Source: a virus. Taken from it: a DNA stretch of 62,715 bases. Location of the stretch: positions 1 through 62,715 of IMG/VR virus record IMGVR_UViG_3300009146_000014; one strand, given 5' to 3'. This document shows, piece by piece, positions 1-6,662 of the stretch (position 1 is its first letter; every line of letters starts with the position of its first letter). The position numbers and the translations under genes were made by a program. The notes beneath the pieces are model-generated. The model was not told where the DNA came from, made no database searches, and was given only the letters and a program-made list of their open reading frames with translations.

Positions 1-13
1 GGGTCGGCGCGAC
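1..13. repeat. 13-bp terminal direct repeat (with 62703-62715)
   Basis: The first 13 bases, GGGTCGGCGCGAC, are identical to the last 13 (62703-62715). This is either a short overlap left when a circular map was cut or a cohesive-end-sized terminal repeat. A reading frame opening at 62419 runs through the junction and stops at bases 23-25, which favours a joined molecule. The terminase genes lie 9 kb away, so a cos site here would be unusually placed. Confidence 0.7.
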
Positions 14-17
14 CGCG

Positions 18-284
18 ATGTTTGAGAATATTGAATCCCGACATAAAAGCCGTTGGTTTTCCGCCGGTTGGCTTCGAATCGGCGCTCGATGGCGCAAAAA
101 ACCCGTCGAAATCGACCCAATCGCGCAAGGCATGACTGCCATGGATGTGTGCACGCAATGGCAGTGCGCCGAGTGGCGAGACGGGATCAAGTGGCGCCCG
201 TCGCTGGCGCTCCGGGGCAAATTTTGGTGCTGCACAAAATGCGGGGCCTCATACGGCGAGCATGCCGGCGGACGGGGGTTGTAG
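18..284 (+). CDS. Hypothetical protein with CxxC motif
   Basis: An 88-aa protein of unknown function. The C-terminal half is Trp/Cys-rich and ends in a CTKCG knuckle, which suggests one metal-binding site together with upstream cysteines. The start at 18 has no clear ribosome site. An internal ATG at 132 would give a 50-aa protein that keeps all the cysteines. It overlaps the end of the frame that crosses the genome junction and is followed three bases later by the next gene, so it appears to belong to a rightward cluster of small early genes. Confidence 0.55.
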   Translation: MFENIESRHKSRWFSAGWLRIGARWRKKPVEIDPIAQGMTAMDVCTQWQCAEWRDGIKWRPSLALRGKFWCCTKCGASYGEHAGGRGL

Positions 285-287
285 ACG

Positions 288-458
288 ATGGCAAACCGGA
301 AAAGCACGGTGGTTCAAGTGAAGTTCGGCCCGAGCGATTACATCCTCATCAAAAAGGCGGCGGAGGCACGGGGGTTGAAGCCGGCGCGCTACGTGCGCGC
401 GGTTGCCATCGAGGCCATCGTGCGCGAGTTGCCGCACGACGTTATCGAGAGGGCGTGA
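288..458 (+). CDS. Small ribbon-helix-helix-like protein (56 aa)
   Basis: A 56-aa protein starting MANRKSTVVQVKFGPSDY. A beta-strand-like basic N-terminus followed by two helices (about residues 14-26 and 30-48, with a KPARYVR turn) resembles MobC/CopG-type ribbon-helix-helix DNA-binding proteins. It starts three bases after the preceding stop, and its TGA overlaps the next ATG (TGATG), so translation is probably coupled. The fold is inferred from sequence pattern only. Confidence 0.55.
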   Translation: MANRKSTVVQVKFGPSDYILIKKAAEARGLKPARYVRAVAIEAIVRELPHDVIERA

Positions 459-799
459 TGAGACGGGTCATAATCGAGTCGCCGTACGCGGGCGAGGTCG
501 AGCGCAACGTGGCGTATGCACGCCGAGCCGTTCGCGATGCGGTGTCGCGGGGCGAGGCGCCGATTGCCTCGCATCTGTTATTCACGCAACCGGGCATCTT
601 GGATGACACTATTCCGCACGAGCGCGAGCTTGGAATAAACGCCGGCCTCGCGTGGGTGAAGGTGGCCGACGCGATGGTTCTCTATCTCGATCTTGGGATG
701 ACGCTCGGCATGCGAGCCGCCAAGGCCTACGCCGAGCGGCACGGCATCGAGGTCGAGGCTCGATTCTTAGACGGGCACGTGCCGCGCGACGATCACTAA
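458..799 (+). CDS. DUF7768-type phage protein
   Basis: A 113-aa protein beginning MRRVIIESPYAG. It has the VIIESPYAG start, a central run of alternating helices, and a hydrophobic VADAMVLYLDLGMTLGM segment. This matches a family of short phage proteins annotated DUF7768, which appears related to SLOG/DUF4406 nucleotide-sugar-binding folds. The start at 458 overlaps the upstream stop. A longer in-frame opening upstream overlaps two better-supported genes and was not used. The biochemical role is unknown; the fold suggests nucleotide-derivative binding. Confidence 0.7.
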   Translation: MRRVIIESPYAGEVERNVAYARRAVRDAVSRGEAPIASHLLFTQPGILDDTIPHERELGINAGLAWVKVADAMVLYLDLGMTLGMRAAKAYAERHGIEVEARFLDGHVPRDDH

Positions 800-855
800 C
801 GGTTCGCGTGGAAAGTTGTTGGAAGCTTGTCGGATGGTTGTTGGGGGGAGTTCGA

Positions 856-1599
856 ATGGTGGCGCACGGGGAATGCCCATGCTGTGGAAGCAAAACGCCG
901 GTCGAGCTTGCCGCTCGCGTGATTGAGTGTGAGCGCACGCTGGTCATGGTGCGCGACGCCATCGTGGAAAAGGCCGCGTGCACGTTTTGGCTCAACTCGA
1001 TTGAGACGGTTGTGGACCGGATTGAGGCGGTGCTCGGCGAGTTCGGCAATGCGCAACCCGAGTTGCCGCTCGTGCGCGAGCCATTTTTGACGGATGAATT
1101 GACGGACCCGAACAACGTGTTGCCGCCGTACAAGTGGCACGCGGGCGCGCTGCACTTGCTCGCGCGACAGCTTGGCGTCGGCAACGATTTTTATTATCCT
1201 CTGATCGGAGCCGCGAAATTGCTGATGGACGGCGCGACCATAGGCGAACCCGAGATTTTTGTGTTCGGGTCAAACCTCGCCGGCCGGCACGGCGCGGGCG
1301 CGGCGCTCTATGCGCGCAACCATTACGGCGCCGTCTATGGCGTGGCCAACGGGCGGACGGGCAACGCCTACGCGATTCCGACCAAAGACGCGAAGTTGCG
1401 GACGCTGCCGCTCAATGCGATTGCCGGCTATGTGCAGGTGTTTCTGCACTACGCCGTCCAGCATCCGAATCTGACTTTCAAGGTGACGGCGATCGGCACC
1501 GGGCTGGCCGGCTACGGGCACCGGGACATTGCGCCGATGTTCCGGGGGGCGCCGGGCAATTGCCTGTTGCCAGAGGAGTGGAAGGGCATTCTCGCCTGA
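856..1599 (+). CDS. A1S_2505-family, macro-like phage protein with N-terminal zinc knuckle
   Basis: A 247-aa protein. The N-terminus has a CPCCG zinc knuckle (residues 7-11) and a helical segment resembling the 'Lar-like/DUF' phage zinc proteins. The C-terminal part (about 130-245) starts IFVFGSNLAGRHGAGAA and contains the FVFGSN and GTGLAGYGHRDIAPMF motifs of A1S_2505-type phage non-structural proteins, which resemble macro domains that bind ADP-ribose. GGGGGGAG lies just upstream of the ATG at 856. An NAD- or ADP-ribose-related role, possibly against host defence, is an inference. Confidence 0.7.
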   Translation: MVAHGECPCCGSKTPVELAARVIECERTLVMVRDAIVEKAACTFWLNSIETVVDRIEAVLGEFGNAQPELPLVREPFLTDELTDPNNVLPPYKWHAGALHLLARQLGVGNDFYYPLIGAAKLLMDGATIGEPEIFVFGSNLAGRHGAGAALYARNHYGAVYGVANGRTGNAYAIPTKDAKLRTLPLNAIAGYVQVFLHYAVQHPNLTFKVTAIGTGLAGYGHRDIAPMFRGAPGNCLLPEEWKGILA

Positions 1600-1784
1600 A
1601 TCGGCGCCAGAGGGGCCGCCAGCCGCCGGGAAGGGTGCCGCCGGGGGGATGGTGGCCGGGCGCTATGCGTGCGCGCATACGGGCCAATACGGGGCCAATA
1701 CGGCGGCGGTATTCCGTGGATATACCGGGGGTTGAGAACGGTTCGGGTGCACCGGCCCGGTGATGATGGGCGCAACTGCGGCGG

Positions 1785-2627
1785 TCAAGCTTGTGCAAAT
1801 TTGCCGGTTTTGCCGGTTTTGCCGGTTCGGTTCGATCGGCGAGGCTTCCTTTTTGCGAGTGGTCGCAAAAGCTTGCCGCCACGAACCCGGCCGGCGCTGA
1901 TGCCAAGCTCCGCCAAGACTTGGGCGTGGGGCACGCCTCGATCGCGGGCGATGCCGCGCGTGTGGAACAGAAGCGCGCGCCGCTCGATGACATGCGCGCG
2001 GGTCGCGTATTCCTTCCTCTGCCGCTTGCGCAAGGCCTCGAAACGCGGAGTGCCTTTGACGCGGCGATAGTAGCGGACCATGGCGCGCTTGCGCTTGGGT
2101 GTCCGGTGGTAGGCACGGGCATAGGCCTTGACGGCTTTGGCGGCGCACGCATCGCCGCAATAGCGGTGCCGGCCGGGCGGCAGATTGCGGACGCGGCATT
2201 GCTTGCACTTGCGCGGCTTGCGCGCGTGGTCCCATGCGGTGAAATAGCCGCCGATGATTCGCGCGTTGATGTTCATAATCGCGGCGACAACCGAAATCGG
2301 TTCGCCGGCTTTGCGGAGGCCGGTTGCTAGCCGGCGCTCGCTACGGGTGAGCTTGGCGTTGCGGTCCGCGTCTTGGCGGCGCGACGTGTAGCGGAACGTG
2401 GCGATGTGCGCGGCCAGTGCGGCAGCCGTGGCCGCCTTGTGCTGGCCGCGCGCAATCTTGCCGGGGCTCGGGACGTGCGGGTGCAGGATGCGCCAGCACA
2501 CTCCGATTGCGGCGTTGTGAGTGATGTTGAAGCGCGCGGCAACACGCTCGATCTTGCCGCGCGCCAGAGAGCCGCCGATGATGTCGGCGATTTCTGCTTT
2601 CTCCGCCTTGGTGTAGGTGCGGCGCAT
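1785..2627 (-). CDS. Basic HTH/zinc-knuckle DNA-binding protein, putative
   Basis: A 280-aa, very basic protein. Two helix-turn-helix-like stretches (about 5-50 and 95-130) flank a CKQC-x13-CGDAC pattern (about 141-162) of the type seen in HNH or zinc-ribbon proteins. The tail ends GKTGKTGKFAQA, encoded by a short GCCGGTTTT tandem repeat. It is the last gene of the unit headed by the promoter at 4741 and starts five bases after the upstream stop. It could be a homing-type or regulatory DNA-binding protein; no catalytic motif is certain. Confidence 0.55.
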   Translation of the reverse strand: MRRTYTKAEKAEIADIIGGSLARGKIERVAARFNITHNAAIGVCWRILHPHVPSPGKIARGQHKAATAAALAAHIATFRYTSRRQDADRNAKLTRSERRLATGLRKAGEPISVVAAIMNINARIIGGYFTAWDHARKPRKCKQCRVRNLPPGRHRYCGDACAAKAVKAYARAYHRTPKRKRAMVRYYRRVKGTPRFEALRKRQRKEYATRAHVIERRALLFHTRGIARDRGVPHAQVLAELGISAGRVRGGKLLRPLAKRKPRRSNRTGKTGKTGKFAQA

Positions 2628-2631
2628 CCGG

Positions 2632-2904
2632 TCACTTGGATTTGCTCGCCTTCCCTATCACCTTGCCGGCGGGATCATAGAACGTGGTCCCGGCGCTCGA
2701 TGGCACCGAGCGGCCTTGCACCTTGCCATCGGCGCCATAGTAGACGGTCGAGCCTTGCGAGTCGGTGGTGCTCCGCGTGACGACTCGTCCGTCCGGCCCG
2801 TAGACGGTTTTCGTCTCCGCTCGGGTTGCAGACGCGAGGATGATCAACGCAATTGCCCAAAGGATGACGGCGAGGGCGACGCCAAACGCTTTTGATCCAG
2901 TCAT
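2632..2904 (-). CDS. Membrane-anchored YD-repeat-like small protein
   Basis: A 90-aa protein. An N-terminal hydrophobic helix (about residues 6-24, AFGVALAVILWAIALIILA) is followed by three short repeats of the type YGPDGRVV, YGADGKVQ and YDPAGKVI, which resemble RHS/YD-type turns. It is probably exported or membrane-anchored. The start at 2904 was chosen because CCGGAGC lies about 10 bases upstream, the ribosome-site pattern used throughout this minus-strand cluster. Confidence 0.65.
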   Translation of the reverse strand: MTGSKAFGVALAVILWAIALIILASATRAETKTVYGPDGRVVTRSTTDSQGSTVYYGADGKVQGRSVPSSAGTTFYDPAGKVIGKASKSK

Positions 2905-2920
2905 GTTGCTCTTGCTCCGG

Positions 2921-3160
2921 TTAGTCGGCAGGCGTTCCAATCCGGCCGCATGTTACGCAGGCGTAGGCAGCGGCGTGAAGTTCGCCGGGGTCGTTTTCGA
3001 CCTCAATTACGAATCGGCGATGGTTGTTGGCTTGAGCGATCAAGCGGCGAAGTTCGGCAAGTTGCTCGATGGGCAATCCTCCTACGTGGTCCGCCAACGC
3101 ATCGAGTCCGCGTTGGATGAGAATCCAATTCTCGACTGAGCAAAAGAGGCGCGGAGTCAT
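2921..3160 (-). CDS. Hypothetical protein, 79 aa, C-terminal CVTCGR
   Basis: A 79-aa protein starting MTPRLFCSVENW. It is mostly helical and ends AAYACVTCGRIGTPAD, with a single CxxC knuckle. Its ATG overlaps the stop of the gene upstream (ATGA), which indicates coupled translation and fixes the start at 3160 rather than at a longer in-frame opening. No family recognised. Confidence 0.6.
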   Translation of the reverse strand: MTPRLFCSVENWILIQRGLDALADHVGGLPIEQLAELRRLIAQANNHRRFVIEVENDPGELHAAAYACVTCGRIGTPAD

Positions 3161-3384
3161 CGTGCACGCGATGGTGCTTTCCGCCGCGCCATGCGGTGCA
3201 GGCAAGCGGCGCGCTCGGCGGCGCACTTCGACTTGAGGTCATGCCGGCGCTCGATGACGATGGTGTCGGGGTGGGGCGCAGCATGCGCGGCCACGAACGC
3301 CAAACCCAACAACGCGAGGGCGCCGACGATCGTCCAAAAAACAAACCAACTGCTCTTGATCAACATCGGCTTGACTTGAAGCAT
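3157..3384 (-). CDS. Small membrane or secreted protein, 75 aa
   Basis: A 75-aa protein. Residues 11-30 (WFVFWTIVGALALLGLAFVA) form a membrane helix or signal anchor, followed by an AHAAP stretch that could be a signal-peptidase site, and then a basic C-terminal tail with two cysteines. GGGAG lies nine bases upstream of the ATG at 3384. It is translationally coupled to the next gene. It may be an accessory envelope or lysis protein, but nothing identifies a function. Confidence 0.55.
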   Translation of the reverse strand: MLQVKPMLIKSSWFVFWTIVGALALLGLAFVAAHAAPHPDTIVIERRHDLKSKCAAERAACLHRMARRKAPSRAR

Positions 3385-3525
3385 GGCCGCTCTCCCTTGC
3401 TGGAAAAGGTGCCCATCGCGCAAAGACCGGAAGTCTCATGCCATGGGCTCTCGATCGTTGTTGCGGACACCTATCGAGTGGTCCGGCCGGCGGCGAAAAT
3501 GTGAAAAACCGCCGACGAAATATCA

Positions 3526-3777
3526 TCAGTCTACGAAAGGCCGCCGAGCGCGCGCAAGTGCCGGCGGGTCACAGGGGAAAAGATCGGCGTTGCACTCGAT
3601 GTACTGTTGCGCGGCGATGCCGGGCGAGTCGTGCCAAGCGCAGCGGGCGCGCTGCTCTTTGGTGGGCGCGTCGCCAGATGCATCGATGCTCACGGCGAAC
3701 CTCCGTCCGTCACGGATGATGTAGAGGCCTTGCGCCTCGATGCGCTCAAGCGCGCGGGCTTGTTGTTTGGTGGTCAT
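3526..3777 (-). CDS. Hypothetical protein, 83 aa
   Basis: An 83-aa soluble protein. The N-terminal helix (MTTKQQARALERIEAQG) leads into a short beta-rich stretch (LYIIRDGRRFAVSID), with three scattered cysteines in the C-terminal half. The ATG overlaps the stop of the secreted-protein gene upstream (ATGA), supporting the start. No family recognised. The next ~140 bases before the downstream gene hold no convincing frame. Confidence 0.55.
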   Translation of the reverse strand: MTTKQQARALERIEAQGLYIIRDGRRFAVSIDASGDAPTKEQRARCAWHDSPGIAAQQYIECNADLFPCDPPALARARRPFVD

Positions 3778-4115
3778 TGCCCGAGCCTCGCCAAGTTGAC
3801 CTGAATTTCGGCGACTTGCGGCTTAACGAGAGAGCACCAAAGGCGCGGGCCTTGGTCGTCATATGTGCGGAGAAGTTTGCGGCCGGCAGCAATCCGTTGC
3901 GCTTCGCTGGTGAGGCCGATTAGAGCCTTTGCAGCGGCAAGCGTGCCGGGCACGGGCTCGCAAAAATTGTGATAGCCGGCGACGGTGGCAATCGCCCAAG
4001 ATATCGCGGCATCGTTCGCGGCGTTGTCGGCGCGTGCTGGTTCGCGGGGCTGCATAAAGGCGACGCCCAACACGAGGGCGAGAAGCATCAGGGCGGGTTT
4101 CATGTTGCGGTTCAT
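3774..4115 (-). CDS. Secreted or periplasmic protein, 113 aa
   Basis: A 113-aa protein with a clear signal peptide: MNRNMKPALMLLALVLGVAFMQ followed by a polar AREPARADN region with candidate cleavage after ARA. The mature part is helical and has two cysteines (FCEPVP, LWCSL) that may pair in the periplasm. CCCCGGAGTAA upstream of the ATG supports 4115. Genes with signal peptides in phage early operons often modify the cell envelope or block superinfection; that role is inferred from context only. Confidence 0.65.
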   Translation of the reverse strand: MNRNMKPALMLLALVLGVAFMQPREPARADNAANDAAISWAIATVAGYHNFCEPVPGTLAAAKALIGLTSEAQRIAAGRKLLRTYDDQGPRLWCSLVKPQVAEIQVNLARLGQ

Positions 4116-4270
4116 TTGCTTTTACTCCGGGGTGCGTACCAAGGCTTAGGGTGAAGCTTTCCGCGTCCGCCGCACTTGGGGCAAAGCTTGACGCGGAAAG
4201 GCAGGCGGCTAGGGATGCGCCCGGTGGCAGAGCACACCGGGCAATCCGGGGGCGGGGCCTTTACAGCCAC
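4112..4270 (-). CDS. Small DnaJ-like zinc-finger protein (52 aa, GTG start)
   Basis: A 52-aa protein with a GTG start overlapping the end of the upstream gene in another frame, and a TGA overlapping the next ATG (ATGA). It carries two paired knuckles, CPVC and CPKCGGRGK, separated by 19 residues, the CxxCxGxG style of the DnaJ cysteine-rich domain. It therefore probably binds one zinc ion. A similar protein is encoded at 5597-5815. It is too short for routine gene calls but fits the tight operon spacing exactly. Confidence 0.6.
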   Translation of the reverse strand: MAVKAPPPDCPVCSATGRIPSRLPFRVKLCPKCGGRGKLHPKPWYAPRSKSK

Positions 4271-4698
4271 GCCGGCACGACGGCCGGGGCCGCCTCGATG
4301 GCCGCAGCGGCGGCGCGGTGGCTTTCCTCATGCGCGACCGCCTCTTGCATCGCGTCCCAATCGGCGGCGCTCATGTGATGTTTCCAGGCCTCGTCACCGT
4401 ACGGGCAAGCCGGTTCGCGGCAGTGCTCGAAATCGATGTGGATGGTGTGGCCGTGGCCGTAATCGGAGCCGGGGTCGGCGGAGCCATAGGTGCCGATCTG
4501 GATGCCGGCGGCGTTGATGACATCCCAAACCTTGGCGCGCTGCTCTTGAGCCTCGCGGGTGTTGCGGGGGGCGTAGGCGATGTGCAGGCGTACCCAACCG
4601 TATGCCGTGCCGCGCGAGCCGCGCACGGTCACTTTGTGGCCGGGATAGGCAGCGGCGACGGCTTTTTTCAGGGCGCGGTTGCGAGCGGCGATTTCCAT
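4261..4698 (-). CDS. Hypothetical protein, 145 aa, His/Cys-rich C-terminus
   Basis: A 145-aa protein starting MEIAARNRALKKAVAAAYPGHKVTVRGSRG. The N-terminal half has an alpha-beta pattern (KVTVRGSRGTAYGWVRLHIAY). The second half contains YGHGHTIHIDFEHC and CPYGDEAWKHH, a histidine/cysteine-rich stretch that could bind metal. CCGGAGAC precedes the ATG at 4698. It is the first gene behind the promoter at 4741. No family recognised; the HxHxHxD-like arrangement might be enzymatic. Confidence 0.6.
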   Translation of the reverse strand: MEIAARNRALKKAVAAAYPGHKVTVRGSRGTAYGWVRLHIAYAPRNTREAQEQRAKVWDVINAAGIQIGTYGSADPGSDYGHGHTIHIDFEHCREPACPYGDEAWKHHMSAADWDAMQEAVAHEESHRAAAAAIEAAPAVVPAWL

Positions 4699-4740
4699 TT
4701 TCAGTCTCCGGTGTTGGGGGCGCCTCACAACGAAACGCCA

Positions 4741-4789
4741 TGGCCTATATCTAGGCCATGGCGTTGGAGTTGGCAAGGGGGTCTTATCA
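4741..4789 (-). promoter_or_regulatory. Early promoter/operator element P1
   Basis: On the minus strand this reads TGATAAG-N5-CTTGCCA, then 17 bases after TTGCCA a -10-like TAGATA embedded in the palindrome TGGCCTAGATATAGGCCA. Four more copies with exactly the same geometry occur at 5844, 6289, 8092 and 9231. It lies about 45 bases upstream of the gene starting at 4698. It is interpreted as a sigma70-like promoter overlapped by two dyads that probably bind a repressor and a second regulator. Confidence 0.8.
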
Positions 4790-4796
4790 AGTATTT

Positions 4797-4991
4797 TTAG
4801 CCGTGGTCGGTGCGTCCCTTGAGCGGCGCAAAGAAAGCGCGGAAATCGCTTGTCGGGGGCAAGGGTGGCTGACTAGAGACGACGTTGCCGGCGGCTTCCA
4901 GGTCGAGGCGCACGGCCACGGCTTCCATGGTGCCGCGAACGGTCACGTCCAAAACGATGCCGTTGCGGGTATAGGTCAAGACGTATTGCAC
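4797..4991 (-). CDS. Hypothetical protein, 64 aa (GTG start)
   Basis: A 64-aa protein whose N-terminus (QYVLTYTRNGIVLDVTVRG) forms a predicted beta hairpin, followed by a helix (MEAVAVRLDLEAAG). The GTG at 4991 is chosen because AAAAGGAGA lies six bases upstream, one of the strongest ribosome sites in the cluster; no ATG is available in a comparable place. It is the last gene of the unit driven from 5844. Function unknown. Confidence 0.5.
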   Translation of the reverse strand: MQYVLTYTRNGIVLDVTVRGTMEAVAVRLDLEAAGNVVSSQPPLPPTSDFRAFFAPLKGRTDHG

Positions 4992-5013
4992 GGGTGTCTC
5001 CTTTTGGGTCAAG

Positions 5014-5355
5014 TCAGAGGCGCGCAAGATCGGCCGGGCGCAGTAGCGGACAGTCGCCAAATTCTCGGATGTTGGCGCGCATGCCTTCCGCCGAGACGAT
5101 GCCGAAATCAAAGTTCGGATGGGCCGACGCTGGCGGGGTGGGGTTGGCCGCGAGCCAAGCGTCAATGCGCGCCTTTATCCACGTGTCGGCTTGCGACCAT
5201 GCGTCGGCCTCGGGCTCGTCCGTGAATGGGCCGACGAACACGCAATCATAGTGGCCCAAAACCATAACGTATGCGGAGGCGGCGTCGGTGCCGTCCGGCT
5301 CCGCGCGCTCGGCGGGGCGCTTGGGGCGCCAATCCTTTGGGTTGGGGGTCGTCAT
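5014..5355 (-). CDS. Hypothetical protein, 113 aa
   Basis: A 113-aa protein, basic and proline-rich at the start, with a core (AYVMVLGHYDCVFVGPFTDEPEADAW) that looks like a compact alpha-beta or SPOR-like unit. AACCGGAGCAA lies upstream of the ATG. The central motif DCVFVGPFTDEPEAD is reminiscent of small phage proteins of unknown function. It is co-transcribed with the zinc protein and 57-aa gene upstream. Confidence 0.6.
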   Translation of the reverse strand: MTTPNPKDWRPKRPAERAEPDGTDAASAYVMVLGHYDCVFVGPFTDEPEADAWSQADTWIKARIDAWLAANPTPPASAHPNFDFGIVSAEGMRANIREFGDCPLLRPADLARL

Positions 5356-5370
5356 GTGAGGTTGCTCCGG

Positions 5371-5544
5371 TTAGTGGATGGGTTCGGCGCGGAAGTCGCA
5401 AAGCGCATCGATCATGTCGAAGCGCACGGCCAACGCTTGGGCGCGAGCGAGGCCGCTTGCCTCATCACGGCACCAAGTGAAGCAAAAGAAACGCTCGCCG
5501 GTATCAACGAGGGTGGCGACGATGTGGAAGCGGGGGGTCGGCAT
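5371..5544 (-). CDS. Hypothetical protein, 57 aa
   Basis: A 57-aa protein starting MPTPRFHIVATLVDTGERFF. It has a beta-beta-alpha pattern with CFTWCRDEASGLARAQALA, giving two cysteines separated by three residues, and a helix. CCGGAGCCTGAAA before the ATG is nearly identical to the ribosome sites of neighbouring genes, which decides the start at 5544. It follows a perfect intercistronic hairpin at 5565-5588. No family recognised. Confidence 0.5.
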   Translation of the reverse strand: MPTPRFHIVATLVDTGERFFCFTWCRDEASGLARAQALAVRFDMIDALCDFRAEPIH

Positions 5545-5564
5545 TTTCAGGCTCCGGGGGTTGG

Positions 5565-5588
5565 GGCCGCTCCCGAGTGGGAGCGGCC
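5565..5588 (-). other. Intercistronic perfect hairpin
   Basis: GGCCGCTCCC-GAGT-GGGAGCGGCC is a 10-bp perfect stem with a 4-nt loop, between two minus-strand genes of the same unit. It has no T-run, so it is more likely an mRNA stability, processing or attenuation structure than a terminator. Similar hairpins occur at 7138-7163, 47133-47169, 47629-47662 and 47710-47745. Confidence 0.65.
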
Positions 5589-5596
5589 GGTTCGGT

Positions 5597-5815
5597 TTAG
5601 AAGTCGCTGGCAAAGATGCGCTTGAGCTTGAAATGGTTGTATCCGTGGTTCGTCTTGATCTGAGCTTTCGTTTGCTGGCCGGTGCCTTTGCACGAGTAGC
5701 AGGGGCCGACGTGGGACATCTTGCCGTTGACGCATGCGCCCCATTTATATTCGCCAGTGCCTTTGCACTTGACGCACTTGCCGGGCTTCGCGTTGGGTTG
5801 GCTCAAGTCGTACAT
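5597..5815 (-). CDS. DnaJ-like zinc-finger protein, 72 aa
   Basis: A 72-aa protein with two CxxCxGTG modules, CVKCKGTGEY (residues ~14-23) and CYSCKGTGQQ (~38-47), separated by a strand containing a further cysteine (GACVNG). This is the classic pattern of the DnaJ/HSP40 cysteine-rich domain without the J domain. Such stand-alone zinc modules may act as adaptors or recruit host chaperones. It is the first gene behind the promoter at 5844. CCGGAGCC sits upstream of the ATG at 5815. Confidence 0.75.
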   Translation of the reverse strand: MYDLSQPNAKPGKCVKCKGTGEYKWGACVNGKMSHVGPCYSCKGTGQQTKAQIKTNHGYNHFKLKRIFASDF

Positions 5816-5843
5816 TTTCGGCTCCGGGTTGGTTCGTTTGTGA

Positions 5844-5892
5844 TGGCCTATATGTAGGCCACTCGATTGGGGCTGGCAAGAGGGGCTTATCA
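5844..5892 (-). promoter_or_regulatory. Early promoter/operator element P2
   Basis: Same 49-bp arrangement as at 4741: palindrome TGGCCTACATATAGGCCA (minus-strand reading), -35 TTGCCA 17 bases upstream, and the dyad TGATAAG-N5-CTTGCCA. The -10-like hexamer lies inside the palindrome. It drives the genes 5815 down to 4797 and sits just downstream of the terminator at 5901-5926, so it insulates this unit from the next. Confidence 0.85.
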
Positions 5893-5900
5893 AAAAAAGC

Positions 5901-5926
5901 AAAAAAAAGAGCGGCCGAAGCCGCTC
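5901..5926 (-). terminator. Intrinsic terminator
   Basis: On the minus strand, GAGCGGC-TTCG-GCCGCTC is followed directly by eight Ts: a 7-bp GC stem with a stable UUCG tetraloop. It lies immediately downstream of the gene ending at 5940 and upstream of promoter P2, closing that one-gene unit. Confidence 0.9.
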
Positions 5927-5939
5927 CCGATTTGTGCCG

Positions 5940-6248
5940 TTATGAAACGCCGGTCCAAGAGAAAGGCTTGTTGTCGTCCCGATAGATGTTGCCGCGCGCA
6001 AAATTCTTGGCGGGTGCGCGCCACGTTGCGGCCTTCAGGATGTCGCCGTTCGTCTTGTCCACAAAACCCCAAACGCTACGCTGGCCATCCGTGCCGCGCA
6101 TGCCGTGGGCGGCTACGATTTTCATATAGCGGTTGCCGCGCTCGATCGTGAGCACCGTGCCATAGTCGCCGGCATGCTGCACTCCCGAGATATGCGCTTG
6201 GACCTTGGCGACGAAAGCGGCGAGGGTGGTGTTGAAGTCGGGGGTCAT
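5940..6248 (-). CDS. Hypothetical protein, 102 aa
   Basis: A 102-aa protein starting MTPDFNTTLAAFVAKVQAHISG. The central part (TVLTIERGNRYMKIVAAH) is a beta-rich segment followed by SVWGFVDKTNGDILKAATWRAPAKNFARGNIYRDD, a pattern found in phage proteins of unknown function related to DUF7717-like single-strand or nucleoid-binding candidates; I do not assign a function. It has its own promoter (6289) and terminator (5901-5926), so it is a monocistronic early gene that may be highly expressed. Confidence 0.65.
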   Translation of the reverse strand: MTPDFNTTLAAFVAKVQAHISGVQHAGDYGTVLTIERGNRYMKIVAAHGMRGTDGQRSVWGFVDKTNGDILKAATWRAPAKNFARGNIYRDDNKPFSWTGVS

Positions 6249-6288
6249 TTTCAGGCTCCGGGGTTAGGGGCGCCACGTCGGCGCCCGA

Positions 6289-6337
6289 TGGCCTATATGT
6301 AGGCCAGACCCGGAAGCGTGGCAAGAGGGTCTTATCA
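6289..6337 (-). promoter_or_regulatory. Early promoter/operator element P3
   Basis: Third copy of the 49-bp element. The palindrome at 6289-6306 and the TGGCAAG-N5-CTTATCA dyad (plus-strand reading) at 6319-6337 are 30 bases apart, exactly as in the other copies. It lies 41 bases upstream of the ATG at 6248. Confidence 0.85.
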
Positions 6338-6349
6338 AAATAAGTTCGT

Positions 6350-6388
6350 CCCAAAATGAGAAAGGCGGCTCGGTTGCCCGGCCGCCTT
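6350..6388 (-). terminator. Probable terminator after the pilin-containing unit
   Basis: AAGGCGGC (6362-6369) pairs with GCCGCCTT (6381-6388). In the minus-strand reading the stem is followed by a T-rich stretch (TTTCTCATTTT). It lies between the stop of the gene at 6411 and promoter P3. The U-tract is interrupted, so it may be weaker than the terminator at 5901-5926. Confidence 0.55.
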
Positions 6389-6410
6389 GCCCGTTCGCGT
6401 TGTGCGCCGG

Positions 6411-6632
6411 CTATAGCATGCGCTGGCGCTGGTACGCCTTGACGTAGTGGCGGACCTCGCGCCCGTTGCGCCGCTTGTAGGTGTCAAGCCTGAGAGCGGC
6501 GGCAACTTGCGGGATACTGATAGACGGCCAGCCTAGTGCCTTGCGCGCTTCGCTGGCCGACACGCCTTTGTCGCGCGTGATGAGCTTGAGAAATACGCGC
6601 CGCTTGGGCGTGGTAGGCTTGCGGGGTGTCAT
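6411..6632 (-). CDS. Stand-alone WPSxSIPQ/GREVR domain protein, 73 aa
   Basis: A 73-aa basic protein. Its core (SEARKALGWPSISIPQVAAALRL followed by NGREVRHYV, read in two blocks) is clearly related to the C-terminal third of the amidoligase at 8138-9196, which has FNWPSVSIPQKAAACKLD and GREVRYYV. The shared module looks like a winged-helix-type unit. The protein may be a regulatory or substrate-binding partner derived from, or exchanged with, the amidoligase. CGGAGCAAAG precedes the ATG. It is the last gene of the unit starting at 8092. Confidence 0.7.
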   Translation of the reverse strand: MTPRKPTTPKRRVFLKLITRDKGVSASEARKALGWPSISIPQVAAALRLDTYKRRNGREVRHYVKAYQRQRML

Positions 6633-6662
6633 GGTGCTTTGCTCCGTTTGTTGTGCGCCGGC

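Noticed and set aside
1600-1784. Possible attachment site or terminator in the repeats GGGCCAATACGGGGCCAATAC and GGTATTCC...GGATATACC near 1680-1730
   Set aside because: Short repeats only, no recombinase gene in the window, and no T-tailed hairpin.
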